From contig NZ_JABWRY020000001.1 of the NCBI RefSeq assembly GCF_014269205.2, positions 930,001 to 994,000 on the forward strand: a stretch of DNA of 64,000 nt, given 5' to 3'. The position numbers were made by a program, and so were the translations under genes. This stretch comes from Pseudomonas kermanshahensis. Lineage in GTDB: Bacteria; Pseudomonadota; Gammaproteobacteria; Pseudomonadales; Pseudomonadaceae. Shown piece after piece: positions 44,109 through 53,659 of the stretch (position 1 is the stretch's first letter; the number at the start of each line of letters is the position of its first letter). The notes beneath the pieces were generated by a model, which searched no databases, had not been told where the DNA came from, and saw only the letters and a list, made by a program, of their open reading frames with translations.

Positions 44109-44921
44109 TTACTTGCCTCCAAACAGGCGCGCGAAGAATCCTTGCTTCGGCACTTCGATGAACCGCAGGGGCTTTTCTTTGCCCAGCAGACGGTCGACGG
44201 TATCGCTATAGGCCTGGCCGGCATCGCTCTGGTCGTCGAGGATGACCGGGATGCCCTGGTTGGAAGCCTTGAGCACTGCCTGGGACTCAGGGATCACGCC
44301 CTTGAGCTTGATCGCGAGGATGTCGGTAACGTCGTCGATGCTCAGCATCTCGCCTTTCTCGACGCGCTCAGGGTGGTAGCGGGTGATCAGCAGGTGTTCC
44401 TTGATCGGCTCTTCGCCGTTCTCGGAGCGGCGCGACTTGCTCGACAGGATGCCCAGCATGCGGTCCGAGTCACGTACCGAGGAAACCTCAGGGTTGGTCA
44501 CGACGATGGCTTCGTCGGCGAAGTACATCGCCAGGTGCGCGCCTTTTTCGATACCGGCCGGGGAGTCGCAGATGACGTACTCGAAGTCATTCTTGAGTTC
44601 CATCAGCACTTTCTCGACGCCTTCCTGGGTCAGCGCGTCCTTGTCACGGGTCTGGCTGGCGGCCAGGACGTACAGATTCTCGAGGCGCTTGTCCTTGATC
44701 AAGGCTTGCTGCAGGTTGGCTTCGCCGTTGACCACGTTGACGAAGTCGTACACCACGCGGCGCTCGCAGCCCATGATCAGGTCGAGGTTACGCAGGCCCA
44801 CGTCGAAGTCGACGATGACTGTCTTGTGGCCGCGCAGTGCGAGGCCGGTGCCGATGGCGGCGCTGGTGGTGGTCTTGCCCACACCCCCCTTGCCGGAAGT
44901 AACGACGAGAATCTTGGCCAA
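44109..44921 (-). CDS. minD: Septum site-determining ATPase MinD
   Basis: A 270-residue ParA-type ATPase with the deviant Walker A SGKGGVGKTTT (Lys11 and Lys16) and a C-terminal amphipathic membrane helix (QGFFARLFGGK). It recruits MinC to the membrane and oscillates with MinE. The start is a TTG at 44921, with AGGGG upstream; there is no ATG at this position, and the conserved N-terminus MAKILVVTSGK requires it. Confidence 0.97.
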   Translation of the reverse strand: MAKILVVTSGKGGVGKTTTSAAIGTGLALRGHKTVIVDFDVGLRNLDLIMGCERRVVYDFVNVVNGEANLQQALIKDKRLENLYVLAASQTRDKDALTQEGVEKVLMELKNDFEYVICDSPAGIEKGAHLAMYFADEAIVVTNPEVSSVRDSDRMLGILSSKSRRSENGEEPIKEHLLITRYHPERVEKGEMLSIDDVTDILAIKLKGVIPESQAVLKASNQGIPVILDDQSDAGQAYSDTVDRLLGKEKPLRFIEVPKQGFFARLFGGK

Positions 44922-45020
44922 GGTGTTTCACCCCTAAATAAGTCGGGACAGGTGTCCCAGCAATATGCAAAAAACGGCAACAGGTAAAAAAGTTGCTCTA
45001 AAAATGACGGCAAGTATCCG

Positions 45021-45764
45021 TTAAAGACGGGTGATGTTCAACACGTCACCAGACAGGCTGACTTGCACGCCGAAGCCCCACAGCGGGTCGCGGCGCAGGT
45101 CTTCGCAGACCTTGTACTGGCCTGCGATCGAGACCATTTCCGCCGTCATCTGCTGGCAGAAAATGCGTGCTTTGGTGTTGCCTTTGATGCCCGCCAGGGC
45201 GCGGCCGCGCATGGCGCCGTACACATGGATGTTGCCATCGGCCAGAAGTTCCGCACCTGGGCTGACCGACGCGGTCACCACCAGGTCGCCGCCTTGGGCG
45301 TAGATCTGCTGGCCGCCACGCACCGGCGAGGTGATGATGCGGGTCGGGCGGATTTCCGGTTCGGCTGCAGGCGCAGGCGCCGGCTCGGGCTTTTTCACCT
45401 CGGGCTCGGGTTCCAGCGGCCGTTCGCGCGCGCCGGACGGCGGCAGCACCGGCAGGTCGATGGCGATCGCCGCGGCGATGTCCTCGATGCGGTTGGCGCG
45501 GATCGCCAGGGTACGCAGGCCATGGTGGCGGCAGATACGCATCAAGCCGGGCAGGTCGATGGCGCCTTCGCTGGCCGGCAGCTTGTCCAGCGCCAGCACC
45601 AACGGCGTGTTGCTGAAAAAGTTGGGTGCCTGCGCGACTTTGGCCGCCAATTGGCGGTCGAGGGCTTCAAGGTCATTGCGCGCCAGTTCCAGCACAGTGA
45701 TGGCGAGCATGCTGCCCTTGAGCTGGAACACGGAGGCGGTGTCGGGGGTCTGGTTTAGGCTCAT
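45021..45764 (-). CDS. minC: Septum site-determining protein MinC
   Basis: A 247-residue division inhibitor with the N-terminal FtsZ-binding domain ([20 protein letters not shown]) and a C-terminal beta-helix from ~140 ([20 protein letters not shown]), joined by a Pro/Glu-rich linker. With MinD it blocks FtsZ ring assembly at the poles. Two ATGs (45764 and 45773) are possible and neither has a clear ribosome site. The gap to minD is about 100 bases, larger than minD-minE. Confidence 0.95.
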   Translation of the reverse strand: MSLNQTPDTASVFQLKGSMLAITVLELARNDLEALDRQLAAKVAQAPNFFSNTPLVLALDKLPASEGAIDLPGLMRICRHHGLRTLAIRANRIEDIAAAIAIDLPVLPPSGARERPLEPEPEVKKPEPAPAPAAEPEIRPTRIITSPVRGGQQIYAQGGDLVVTASVSPGAELLADGNIHVYGAMRGRALAGIKGNTKARIFCQQMTAEMVSIAGQYKVCEDLRRDPLWGFGVQVSLSGDVLNITRL

Positions 45765-45884
45765 GGTCTGCATAGACGGCTTGTTGCGAAAAAAGTGCCC
45801 TGACTTATAACGAGAACACCCGTTGCCCGCAACATGCGCTGATCCGTTGTAGAATGCGCGGCCTTTGTCTTTCCGGAAGCTTCA

Positions 45885-46820
45885 ATGGAACGCCCGCGTT
45901 TTCGCCCCTATTTCCTTCACCCCAGATTCTGGGGCCTGTGGCTGGGCCTGGGCCTGCTGTGGCTGATCGTCCAGCTGCCTTACCGGGCCTTGCTGTGGGT
46001 CGGCACTGCCCTGGGCGCAGTGATGTACCGGGTTGCCGGCGAGCGTCGACGCATCGCCGCGCGCAACCTTGAACTGTGTTTCCCTGAAATGTCCGACGAC
46101 GAACGGCAGCGTTTGTTGAAGGCCAACTTCGCCTCCACCGGCATCGCCTTCTTCGAAATGGCCATGAGCTGGTGGTGGCCCAAGGCCAGGTTGGCACGCC
46201 TGGCACATATCGAAGGCCTCGAGCACCTGCAGGCTGCCCAGCAGGCAGGGCAGGGCGCGATTCTGATGGCCGTGCACTTCACCACCCTGGAAATCGGCGC
46301 CGCGCTGCTGGGCCAGCAGCACACCATCGATGGTATGTACCGCGAGCACGGCAACCCGCTGTTCGACTTCATCCAGCGCAGCGGCCGTGAGCGGCACAAC
46401 CTCGACTCGCTGGCGGTGGAGCGTGAAGACGTACGCGGCATGCTCAAGCTGCTGCGTTCGGGCCGGGCAATCTGGTATGCGCCCGACCAGGATTACGGCG
46501 CCAAGCAGAGCCTGTTCGTGCCGTTGTTCGGCATCCCGGCGGCGACCGTGACCGCCACCACCAAGTTCGCCCGCCTGGGCAAGGCGCAGGTCATCCCCTT
46601 TACCCAGAAACGCCTGGAAGATGGCAGCGGCTATCGTTTGGTGATCCATCCGCCGCTGGCGGACTTCCCCGGGGAGAGTGAAGAAGCGGACTGCCTGCGC
46701 ATCAACCAGTGGATCGAGGGTGTGTTGCGTGAGTGCCCCGAGCAGTACCTGTGGGCGCACCGGCGCTTCAAGTCGCGGCCCGAGGGTGCGCCTAGGCTGT
46801 ATGACAAGAAGAAACGCTGA
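45885..46820 (+). CDS. lpxL: Lipid A biosynthesis acyltransferase (LpxL/HtrB family)
   Basis: A 311-residue membrane-anchored acyltransferase with an N-terminal helix (FWGLWLGLGLLWLIV), the HX4E catalytic motif in AVHFTTLEIG and the downstream MYREHGNPLFDFIQRSGR. It adds a secondary lauroyl-type chain to the lipid A precursor at the inner membrane. The start is 120 bases from the divergent minC. A TAGAAT at 45850-45855 may be its -10, though no well-spaced -35 was found. Confidence 0.93.
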   Translation: MERPRFRPYFLHPRFWGLWLGLGLLWLIVQLPYRALLWVGTALGAVMYRVAGERRRIAARNLELCFPEMSDDERQRLLKANFASTGIAFFEMAMSWWWPKARLARLAHIEGLEHLQAAQQAGQGAILMAVHFTTLEIGAALLGQQHTIDGMYREHGNPLFDFIQRSGRERHNLDSLAVEREDVRGMLKLLRSGRAIWYAPDQDYGAKQSLFVPLFGIPAATVTATTKFARLGKAQVIPFTQKRLEDGSGYRLVIHPPLADFPGESEEADCLRINQWIEGVLRECPEQYLWAHRRFKSRPEGAPRLYDKKKR

Positions 46821-46835
46821 TTTTTGTAATGCCAG

Positions 46836-46937
46836 TGCTGGCCTCTTCGCGGGGCAAGCCCGCTCCCACAGGACCTCTAAAGTGCCAGAAGCCAGTGGAG
46901 TACGGAGCGGGCTTGCCCCGCGAAGAGGCCGGGCCTG
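46836..46937. repeat. Inverted REP pair (GCGGG type)
   Basis: GGCCTCTTCGCGGGGCAAGC with CCGCTCCCACAGG, and the inverted GGAGCGGGCTTGCCCCGCGA ending AGAGGCC. Confidence 0.87.
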
Positions 46938-46963
46938 ACAGCCGATAACCCAGGGAGCAATAA

Positions 46964-48112
46964 ATGGCACCCGCCCCAGTAACCGGTCTGATCCTCTCTG
47001 GCGGCGGCGCCCGTGCCGCTTATCAGGTCGGCGTATTGGCCGGTATCGCTGAACTGCTGCCCCCGGGCGCGCCCAACCCCTTCCCGGTCATTGTCGGCAC
47101 GTCGGCTGGCGCTATCAATGCGGTCACCCTCGCCAGCGGTGCCACCCGCTTCACCGAAACCGTGCGCAACCTCACCGCTTTCTGGCAAAACTTTCGCAGC
47201 CACCTGGTGCTGCGCAGCGACTGGCCGGGGGTAATCCGCCAGGCCAGCCGCTTCGTCAGCCACAGCCTGCTGGGCCTGGGTGGCCATGCACCGGTGGCGC
47301 TGCTCGACAGCAGCCCTTTGCGCGGCCTGCTGCAAGCGCACCTGGACCTGGACGGCATCGACCACGCCCTGGCCACCGAACAACTGCGCGCCGTGGCGGT
47401 GACCGCATTCGGCTACGAGTCGGGGCAGGCGGTGACCTTCTACCAGGGCCGCGGCACCATCGAGGCGTGGTTGCGCCACCGCCGCATCGGCGTACCCACG
47501 CCGTTGACCCTCGACCACTTGCTGGCCAGTGCGGCGATCCCGCTGTTGTTCGCGCCGGTCAGGCTGGGCGACGAGTACTACGGTGACGGCGCGGTGCGCC
47601 AGTCGGCACCGATCAGCCCGGCGTTGCACCTGGGGGCCAGCCGGGTGCTGGTGGTCGGGGTCAGCGGCAACCCTCAGCGGCCATCGCCGCCGCGGCCCAC
47701 CCAGCGAGTGTTCAGTGGCCAGCAGCCGAGCCTGGCGCAGATTGGTGGGCACATGCTCAACAGCACCTTCATCGACAGCCTGGAAGACGACATCGAACTG
47801 CTGCAGCGGCTCAATCACCTTAGCCACTTGCTGCCTGCCCACCTGGATGCACGGCGCCTGGGGCTGGCGCCGGTGGAAGTATTGGTGGTAGCGCCCAGCC
47901 AGCCGCTGGACGAAATCGCTGCGCGGCACCGGCGTGAATTGCCGGCGGCGTTGCGGCTGTTCTTGCGTGGGCCGGGGGCGACGCGAACCAGTGGGGCGGG
48001 GGTGTTGAGTTACTTGCTGTTCGAGGCGAGTTATTGCAGTGAGCTGATCGAGCTGGGGCGCAGGGATGCTTTGGTCAAGCGGCGGGAGCTGGAGCAGTTT
48101 CTGGGAATTTGA
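46964..48112 (+). CDS. Patatin-like phospholipase family protein
   Basis: A 382-residue protein with the patatin oxyanion motif LSGGGARAAYQVGVLAG at the N-terminus, the nucleophile serine in GTSAGAIN (Ser47) and the catalytic aspartate in YGDGAVRQ (Asp208). No signal peptide is visible, so it is probably cytoplasmic or membrane-peripheral. Relatives hydrolyse membrane phospholipids; the substrate here is unproven. The start has GGGAG 7 bases upstream. A C-terminal ~130-residue helical extension is present. Confidence 0.88.
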   Translation: MAPAPVTGLILSGGGARAAYQVGVLAGIAELLPPGAPNPFPVIVGTSAGAINAVTLASGATRFTETVRNLTAFWQNFRSHLVLRSDWPGVIRQASRFVSHSLLGLGGHAPVALLDSSPLRGLLQAHLDLDGIDHALATEQLRAVAVTAFGYESGQAVTFYQGRGTIEAWLRHRRIGVPTPLTLDHLLASAAIPLLFAPVRLGDEYYGDGAVRQSAPISPALHLGASRVLVVGVSGNPQRPSPPRPTQRVFSGQQPSLAQIGGHMLNSTFIDSLEDDIELLQRLNHLSHLLPAHLDARRLGLAPVEVLVVAPSQPLDEIAARHRRELPAALRLFLRGPGATRTSGAGVLSYLLFEASYCSELIELGRRDALVKRRELEQFLGI

Positions 48113-48121
48113 TGCAAGCAG

Positions 48122-48226
48122 TACTGGCCTCTTCGCGGGCAAGCCCGCTCCCACAGGGGTATCACTGGCCTGAGCGCAGTGGGGTACCTGTAGGAGCGGG
48201 CTTGCCCGCGAAGAGGCCAGTAGCTA
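48122..48226. repeat. Inverted REP pair (GCGGG type)
   Basis: GGCCTCTTCGCGGGCAAGCC with CGCTCCCACAGG, and the inverted CTGTAGGAGCGGGCTTGCCC ending GCGAAGAGGCC. It lies between the convergent patatin and mlaA genes. Confidence 0.88.
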
Positions 48227-48227
48227 T

Positions 48228-49052
48228 TTACTCAGCAATCTGCAGCTTGCGCGCCTGGGTATACACATACCGAACCTTCTCATACTCGAACGGCGAGTTG
48301 AGCTGGCCATAGCGGAATTTGGTGGTATAGCGCTTGTCCACCACTTGCAGGGCAAAGATTTCCGGGTGATCGGTACTGGTTTCCGGCACATTGAGGAAGT
48401 TGACCGCCTGCTCGCCCGCATAGTCCACCACCAGCCCGGTGGTATCGCGCAGGTTCGAGGGGCCCAGCACCGGCAGCATCAGGTACGGCCCGTCCGGCAC
48501 ACCATAAAAGCCCAGGGTCTGGCCGAAGTCTTCACTCTGGCGCGGCAGGCCCATCTTGGTCGCCGGGTCCCACAGCCCACCGACCCCGATCAGCGTGTTG
48601 AACATCAACCGTGCGGTGATTTCCGCCGAGCGCTTGGCTTTCAGTTGCAACACGCTGTTGAACAGGTTCGGCACATCGCCGAGGTTGTTGAAGAAGTTGC
48701 TCACCCCGGTGCGCACGAAACGCGGTGTTACATACTGATAGCCGCTCACCACGGGCAGCAGCACCCATTGGTCGAGGCGGTAGTTGAAGTGGTATATGCG
48801 CCGGTTGATTGATTCCAGTGGGTCGTAGACGTTCAGCGCCTCCAGGGTGGAGCGTTCGAACTCGCGCTGGTCCAGGCCTGGGTTGAATTTCAATGCCCGC
48901 AACGGGTCGATGAAACCATCGGCCTCCGGTGGCAGCGGTGCGGCGGTAACCTGCGGGTCGGCCTCGACCACGCTGGCGCGCGGTGCGACCTCCGCGGCCA
49001 GGGCGTTGCCAGCGACGAGCAGGGCAGTGGCGAAGAGGAGTTTGTTAACCAC
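48228..49052 (-). CDS. mlaA: MlaA/VacJ family phospholipid transport protein without lipobox
   Basis: A 274-residue protein with the MlaA core: DPLESINRRIYHFNYRLDQW, RFVRTGVSNFFNNLGDVPNL, RLMFNTLIGVGGLWDPATKM and EDFGQTLGFYGVPDGPYLML. MlaA removes mislocalised phospholipid from the outer membrane outer leaflet. E. coli MlaA is a lipoprotein, but here the signal peptide MVNKLLFATALLVAGNALAA has no Cys, so the protein should be cleaved by signal peptidase I. The start is GTG 49052, with GGAG upstream, overlapping the preceding hydrolase gene by 8 bases. Confidence 0.92.
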   Translation of the reverse strand: MVNKLLFATALLVAGNALAAEVAPRASVVEADPQVTAAPLPPEADGFIDPLRALKFNPGLDQREFERSTLEALNVYDPLESINRRIYHFNYRLDQWVLLPVVSGYQYVTPRFVRTGVSNFFNNLGDVPNLFNSVLQLKAKRSAEITARLMFNTLIGVGGLWDPATKMGLPRQSEDFGQTLGFYGVPDGPYLMLPVLGPSNLRDTTGLVVDYAGEQAVNFLNVPETSTDHPEIFALQVVDKRYTTKFRYGQLNSPFEYEKVRYVYTQARKLQIAE

Positions 49053-50343
49053 GGAAGAACTCCAGCATGGCGTCGCTGTTGACGCGGTAGTTGAGGTTGC
49101 CGCAATGGCCGCCATGGGGGTAAAGGGTCAGGCGGTCACCGAACACCTTGCGCAAGAAGCCGATATCGCCTGGGCCGAGGATGACGTCGTCGGCGTTGTG
49201 CATCACGGCAATTTTCGGGCTGTCGCGCAGGTAGTCTTCCAGCGCATACAGGCTGACCTGGTTAACCAGCTGCAGGATGCTGTTGCCATCGGTGCGGGCG
49301 CGCCACATCGGGATCACCTGCTCGGTCATGTAGCAGTCGAAGTCGCACTGCAGGGCACGCTTGAAGAACGGCGTGAGGCTGCTGCCCTCGGTGATCGGGA
49401 ACTTCGGCGGAATGATAAGGCCGCGGCGGTTGATCAGGTCGGAGGTAAAGGCGATATCGGCTGCCGAGAAGCGGAACGAGGTGCCGATCAGCATGGCCAT
49501 CTGCTCGTTGGACAAGTGCTGGCGCGACTGCTGGAAGTCGTACAGCAGGGCTTCGTTGAGGTCGATATAGCCCTTGTCCTGGAAGTAACGGGTCAACTTG
49601 GTGAGCATCAGCTCGTAGAACGTGGTGCTGCGGTCGATGCCTTTGACCTGGGTTTGCACCAGTTTGTCGAGGTTGTTGATCGAGGTGTACAGGTTGACCG
49701 GCGGGTTGAGCAGCAGCACACGCTTGAAGTTGAAGCTGCGCCGGGTCTCGTCCAGGTGGCTGACGAACGCCGCGTCCAGCGCCCCGAGGCTGTAGCCGGT
49801 GAGGTAGAACTCGCTGATCGGCAAGCGCGGGTGCTGGGCGCGCACGGCCTGCATTACCCGGTACATGTCTTCAGCGTCTTCCTGGCTGATACCCGGGGTG
49901 GCGAAGCGCGAGGCCGCACTCATGAAGTCGTAGCTGGTGGGCGAGGACAGTTGCACCACGTGGTAGCCGGCTTGGTAGTACAGCTTTTTCAGGTATTCGT
50001 TGATGCTGCTGGAATAAGGGGCACCGGTGCCAGCGATCAGGAAGATCAGCGGCGCCTTGTGGTCCTGACGGGCCAGGCGGTACTTGAGCTTTTTTACCGA
50101 CCAGAAGTTGTCGGGCAGGGTGAACTCACGCTCGGGTCGCAGGTTGAGGCTGTAGTCGTCCTGGTCGATGTCCTCATCGCTGGGCAAGGTTGGGCGTTGC
50201 TCCGGCGGCGTGGTGGCGATGGTCGCCTCGAACGGGTTGGTCAAGGGGTAGCCATAGCTCGCGGCGTCGATATCCCGCGCCGAAGCGGCCACAGCCATGA
50301 GCAGGCCGCCGAGCAGGGCAGCGAGGCGCAAAGATCGATGCAT
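49045..50343 (-). CDS. Secreted alpha/beta hydrolase
   Basis: A 432-residue exported protein with signal peptide MHRSLRLAALLGGLLMAVAA. The fold signs are IFLIAGTGAPYSSSINEYL (oxyanion loop) and the nucleophile elbow YLTGYSLGALDAAF. A C-terminal acid in VMHNADDVILGPGDIGF and a His in LYPHGGHCGNLNY complete a likely Ser-Asp-His triad. The gene overlaps mlaA by 8 bases and is cotranscribed with it, so a role in envelope lipid handling is plausible; that is inference. The start at 50343 has GGGGG 5 bases upstream. Confidence 0.8.
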   Translation of the reverse strand: MHRSLRLAALLGGLLMAVAASARDIDAASYGYPLTNPFEATIATTPPEQRPTLPSDEDIDQDDYSLNLRPEREFTLPDNFWSVKKLKYRLARQDHKAPLIFLIAGTGAPYSSSINEYLKKLYYQAGYHVVQLSSPTSYDFMSAASRFATPGISQEDAEDMYRVMQAVRAQHPRLPISEFYLTGYSLGALDAAFVSHLDETRRSFNFKRVLLLNPPVNLYTSINNLDKLVQTQVKGIDRSTTFYELMLTKLTRYFQDKGYIDLNEALLYDFQQSRQHLSNEQMAMLIGTSFRFSAADIAFTSDLINRRGLIIPPKFPITEGSSLTPFFKRALQCDFDCYMTEQVIPMWRARTDGNSILQLVNQVSLYALEDYLRDSPKIAVMHNADDVILGPGDIGFLRKVFGDRLTLYPHGGHCGNLNYRVNSDAMLEFFRG

Positions 50344-50534
50344 GTAACCCCCAAAAAGAAATACAAGGTGTTGCGGTGTGCAGGCTAGGACCACGGCAGT
50401 ATGGGCAAAGTTGCCAAGTGCGGTGGTCTTTGGTGTGCTTGTTATCTGCAACATAGCTGCAGGAAGGTGATTTTGCCTTACAACCGGCCTTGGGCGATCA
50501 TGCACGATTTCGATTTCCGCTATTGGAGAACTGG

Positions 50535-50903
50535 ATGTCTCGTTCGCTGCCGGTCATTGCCTTGCTGTTATTTCTGCCTGCGTGGCTGGCCGCCAGCTAT
50601 GGCGTGCGTTATGGGTTGATGGAAGACGCGCAGTGGGTGGGGCTGTGTGCGGCGCCCGAGGCGTTCTGGCAGTGCCAGGTGCGCTCGCTGCTGGGGCTGG
50701 GTATTCATTTTCAGGTCATCGCCTGGAGTGGGCTTGGCCTGGCGCTGGTGGCGCAGGTGGTTGCGGGTCGGGTTGGGTGGTGGCTGGCAGGTTTGGCGTT
50801 GGTGTTCGCGATACCGGCGCTGGTGCTGTATACCGCCAGTATTGCGGTGTTTGCCGTGGTGCTGGCGGGGTTGCGGCTGGTGCGGCAAGCGCGTCGCGGG
50901 TGA
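50535..50903 (+). CDS. Small polytopic membrane protein (122 aa)
   Basis: A 122-residue protein with three or four hydrophobic segments (VIALLLFLPAWLAASYGV, then two long Ala/Val/Leu helices). The start ATG at 50535 has GGAG 7 bases upstream and gives a normal N-terminus. No family was recognised. It is divergent from the hydrolase-mlaA operon. Confidence 0.68.
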   Translation: MSRSLPVIALLLFLPAWLAASYGVRYGLMEDAQWVGLCAAPEAFWQCQVRSLLGLGIHFQVIAWSGLGLALVAQVVAGRVGWWLAGLALVFAIPALVLYTASIAVFAVVLAGLRLVRQARRG

Positions 50904-50917
50904 TAGGGGCTGCTTTG

Positions 50918-50993
50918 CAGCCCATCGCCGGCAAGCCAGCTCCTACAGGTACAGCGCAGACCTGTAGGAGCTGGCTTGCCGGCGATGGGCCGC
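50918..50993. repeat. Inverted REP-like pair (CCGGC type)
   Basis: GCAGCCCATCGCCGGCAAGC with CAGCTCCTACAGG, and the inverted CTGTAGGAGCTGGCTTGCCG ending GCGATGGGC. Third REP class. Confidence 0.85.
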
Positions 50994-51011
50994 GCAGCGG
51001 TCCCGGCAATA

Positions 51012-52577
51012 TCAACCCGCACGCAGCCTCAAGCTCCGCCACAACGCCGCGGCCATCAAAACGCTCACCACCGCCCAGCCCCAGGCCTGCTGATTCTCTA
51101 GCCCTTCCAGAAACAACTGCGGCGCCACCCCCGCCCCCACGATAAACGCCAGCAATGCCACCTCGGCCCGCCGCGCCAGCACTGGCCGCACCAGGTAAAC
51201 CACTGCCGGCAACGCCAGTGCAGCTGTAGGGAAACTGCGATAACGCGGGTCGAACACCAGCGCCAGCATGCTCACTGCCGCCGCAAAGCCCGCTGCAAGC
51301 AACAGCCAGCCAGCACGGGCCTCAAGCCAGGCATAAACACGCTCACGCCAGCCCTCGCGGCGGGCCAAGGCCAGGGCGGCGTGGGCCAGCACCAGCAGGT
51401 TGAGCGCCGCCAGCAGCCCGGCCCACAGCCACTCCCCAGCAAAGCGTGCGTGGCTGCGCATCAGCTCGCCCCACAGCCCCAGGCAACCCGCGCCAAACGC
51501 GGCCAGCAACGGCAACAGCAGGGCCGCCATGGGGGTAGCGGGCTGCCCGGCCACCAACAGCATGACCAGCATCAACACCGCGCTGGCCAGCAGCCACTGC
51601 GGCCAGTAGTGCAGGTTGCTGACGGGCCCTTCGAGCACGCCTTTGTCCTGCCGGTCGGCGTCGTAAAGCCCCCAGTAACCGCCCACGGCGCCTTCGCTGG
51701 CGCGCTTCCACGGCTGGTCGAAGGCCTCGATCAGGTTGTACCGCCAGCCATTGCTTTCGGCCATCGCCACAAAGCCACGGATAAAGCGCGCCTCGTTGGC
51801 CCGGCTGGGCACGGCGGTTTCCCGTTGGCGGCCTTCGCTGGGCCAGCCGGTCTCGCCGATCAGAATGTCCTTTGGCGCAAAGCGCGTCCCGAACTCACGG
51901 CGCACATCGGCGACATGGGCCAAGGCATCGTCGATGCCGCGCGGGTCATCCTCCCAGTAAGGCAGCAGGTGGATGGTCAAAAAGTCCACCTCCGGGGCCA
52001 CCTGAGGGTGCTGTAGCCAGAATTCCCAGACGTCGGCATAGGTGACCGGCACCTTGACCTGGCGCTTGACCTTGGCGATCAGCTCGGCAAGGCGTGTGCC
52101 GGTGACTTCCTTGCGCAGCAGCGCCTCGTTGCCGACGATCACCGCGCTGACGACATCGGGGTTGGCGTTGGCGGCGGCGATCAGCAGGTCCACTTCCTTT
52201 TCGGTGTCCACCGGGTTGGCGTTGACCCAGGCACCGAGCATCACCTTCAGGCCATGTTTGCGTGCCAGCTGCGGAATCGCCTCAAGGCCGGTCATCGAAT
52301 AGGTGCGGATGCACTGAAAACGCTCCGCCAGCAAGGCCAGGTCGGCATCCATGCGCGCCGGGCGCAGACGAAACGGCTGGTCGAACGGCGACTGGTCCTT
52401 GTCGAAGGGGGTGTAAGAAGCGCACTGCAGTTTGTGCGTGGGGCTGGCCGCATCGGGCAGGTGCACTGGCTTGCCGAGCCCGTACCAGAGCGTTGCCAGC
52501 CCGATCAGGGCAAGCAGGCAGGCTAGCAGGTACAACGGCAGGTGCAGGCGGGTGGGGCTGGGCATCGGGCGGTCCAT
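51012..52577 (-). CDS. Membrane protein with a GH17 beta-1,3-glucan hydrolase/transglycosylase domain
   Basis: A 521-residue protein with one N-terminal helix (LPLYLLACLLALIGLATLWY), then an extracytoplasmic GH17 barrel with acid/base glutamate in VIVGNEALLRKEV and nucleophile glutamate in ILIGETGWPSEG. The C-terminal half (~330-520) has about eight helices. Pseudomonas relatives act on beta-1,3/1,6-glucans, including cyclic osmoregulated periplasmic glucans made by NdvB-type enzymes. The start is uncertain among ATGs at 52577 and 52565. No glucan synthase is adjacent. Confidence 0.82.
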   Translation of the reverse strand: MDRPMPSPTRLHLPLYLLACLLALIGLATLWYGLGKPVHLPDAASPTHKLQCASYTPFDKDQSPFDQPFRLRPARMDADLALLAERFQCIRTYSMTGLEAIPQLARKHGLKVMLGAWVNANPVDTEKEVDLLIAAANANPDVVSAVIVGNEALLRKEVTGTRLAELIAKVKRQVKVPVTYADVWEFWLQHPQVAPEVDFLTIHLLPYWEDDPRGIDDALAHVADVRREFGTRFAPKDILIGETGWPSEGRQRETAVPSRANEARFIRGFVAMAESNGWRYNLIEAFDQPWKRASEGAVGGYWGLYDADRQDKGVLEGPVSNLHYWPQWLLASAVLMLVMLLVAGQPATPMAALLLPLLAAFGAGCLGLWGELMRSHARFAGEWLWAGLLAALNLLVLAHAALALARREGWRERVYAWLEARAGWLLLAAGFAAAVSMLALVFDPRYRSFPTAALALPAVVYLVRPVLARRAEVALLAFIVGAGVAPQLFLEGLENQQAWGWAVVSVLMAAALWRSLRLRAG

Positions 52578-52773
52578 CGTCAGGCGCAAAAGGGTAGATA
52601 GTAGCCCGGCGCCAAACCTTTGGCATGCAAGGATCGCGCAGACTGGCGTGAGCCCATGGCGCTAATGGCACAGTGCTGTCGTATATGAGTGGTTACATGT
52701 CGTACAGGGAGCAGGTCACAAGTTGTTGCAGGAAGATGATGCAATCTCCGAGACCTGACGAGGGGATGCTTTG

Positions 52774-53634
52774 ATGGCAACTTTGAACAAGATGCGACGT
52801 TTCCTGGGTGTGGGCACCGCCCTGGTAATGGCCATGAGCGCTGCACAGGCAATGGCCAAAGAAGTAAGCATTGGTTACGTGGATGGTTGGGCCGACAGCG
52901 TGGCGACCACCAACGTGGCCGCCGAAGTGATCAAGCAGAAGCTCGGCTACGACGTGAAGTTGCAGGCCGTGGCCACGGGCATCATGTGGCAGGGCGTGGC
53001 GACCGGCAAGCTCGATGCGATGTTGTCGGCCTGGTTACCCGTGACCCACGGCGAGTACTGGACCAAGAACAAAGACAACGTGGTCGACTACGGTGCCAAC
53101 TTCAAGGATGCGAAAATCGGCCTGATCGTCCCTGAATACGTGAAGGCGGTAAGCATCGCCGACCTCAAGACCGACAGCAGCTTCAAGCAGAAGATCGTCG
53201 GCATCGACGCCGGCTCCGGGGTCATGCTCAAGACCGACCAGGCCATCAAAGACTATGACCTGACAGGTTACAAACTGCAGGCCAGTTCCGGCGCTGCGAT
53301 GACCGCCGAACTGGGCCGTGCCTATGCCAAGCAGCAGTCGATTGCCGTGACCGGTTGGGTGCCGCACTGGATGTTCGCCAAGTGGAAGCTCAAGTTCCTC
53401 GAAGACCCGAAAGGCGTGTATGGCGCTGCCGAAACCGTCAACAGCATCGGCAGCAAGGAACTGGCGACCAAGGCGCCGGAAGTGGCGGAGTTCCTCAAGA
53501 AGTTCAGCTGGCAGTCCAAGGACGAGATCGGCGAAGTGATGCTGGCGATCCAAGAAGGCGCCAAGCCTGAAGCGGCGGCCAAGGACTGGGTGGCCAAACA
53601 CCCGGACCGGGTCAAAGAGTGGACCGGTAAGTAA
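52774..53634 (+). CDS. betX: Glycine betaine-binding periplasmic protein (BetX-like, OpuAC family)
   Basis: A 286-residue secreted protein with signal peptide (MATLNKMRRFLGVGTALVMA, then MSAAQAMAKEV) and the OpuAC fold: IGYVDGWADSVATTNVAAEV and aromatic residues such as GIMWQGVATGKLD and WVPHWMFAKWKLKFLEDP that box quaternary ammonium groups. No permease or ATPase is adjacent. In P. aeruginosa the orphan BetX next to the DUF485-actP genes feeds betaine to the CbcWV core transporter; the same synteny here supports the name. The start is ATG 52774, with GAGGGG upstream. Confidence 0.88.
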   Translation: MATLNKMRRFLGVGTALVMAMSAAQAMAKEVSIGYVDGWADSVATTNVAAEVIKQKLGYDVKLQAVATGIMWQGVATGKLDAMLSAWLPVTHGEYWTKNKDNVVDYGANFKDAKIGLIVPEYVKAVSIADLKTDSSFKQKIVGIDAGSGVMLKTDQAIKDYDLTGYKLQASSGAAMTAELGRAYAKQQSIAVTGWVPHWMFAKWKLKFLEDPKGVYGAAETVNSIGSKELATKAPEVAEFLKKFSWQSKDEIGEVMLAIQEGAKPEAAAKDWVAKHPDRVKEWTGK

Positions 53635-53659
53635 CTGATTTATTCGTTCTAAAGCGGGG

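Noticed and set aside
45823..45855. A full sigma-70 promoter for lpxL
   Set aside because: TAGAAT is good but the nearest TTGCCC is 21 bases away, too far for a confident pair.
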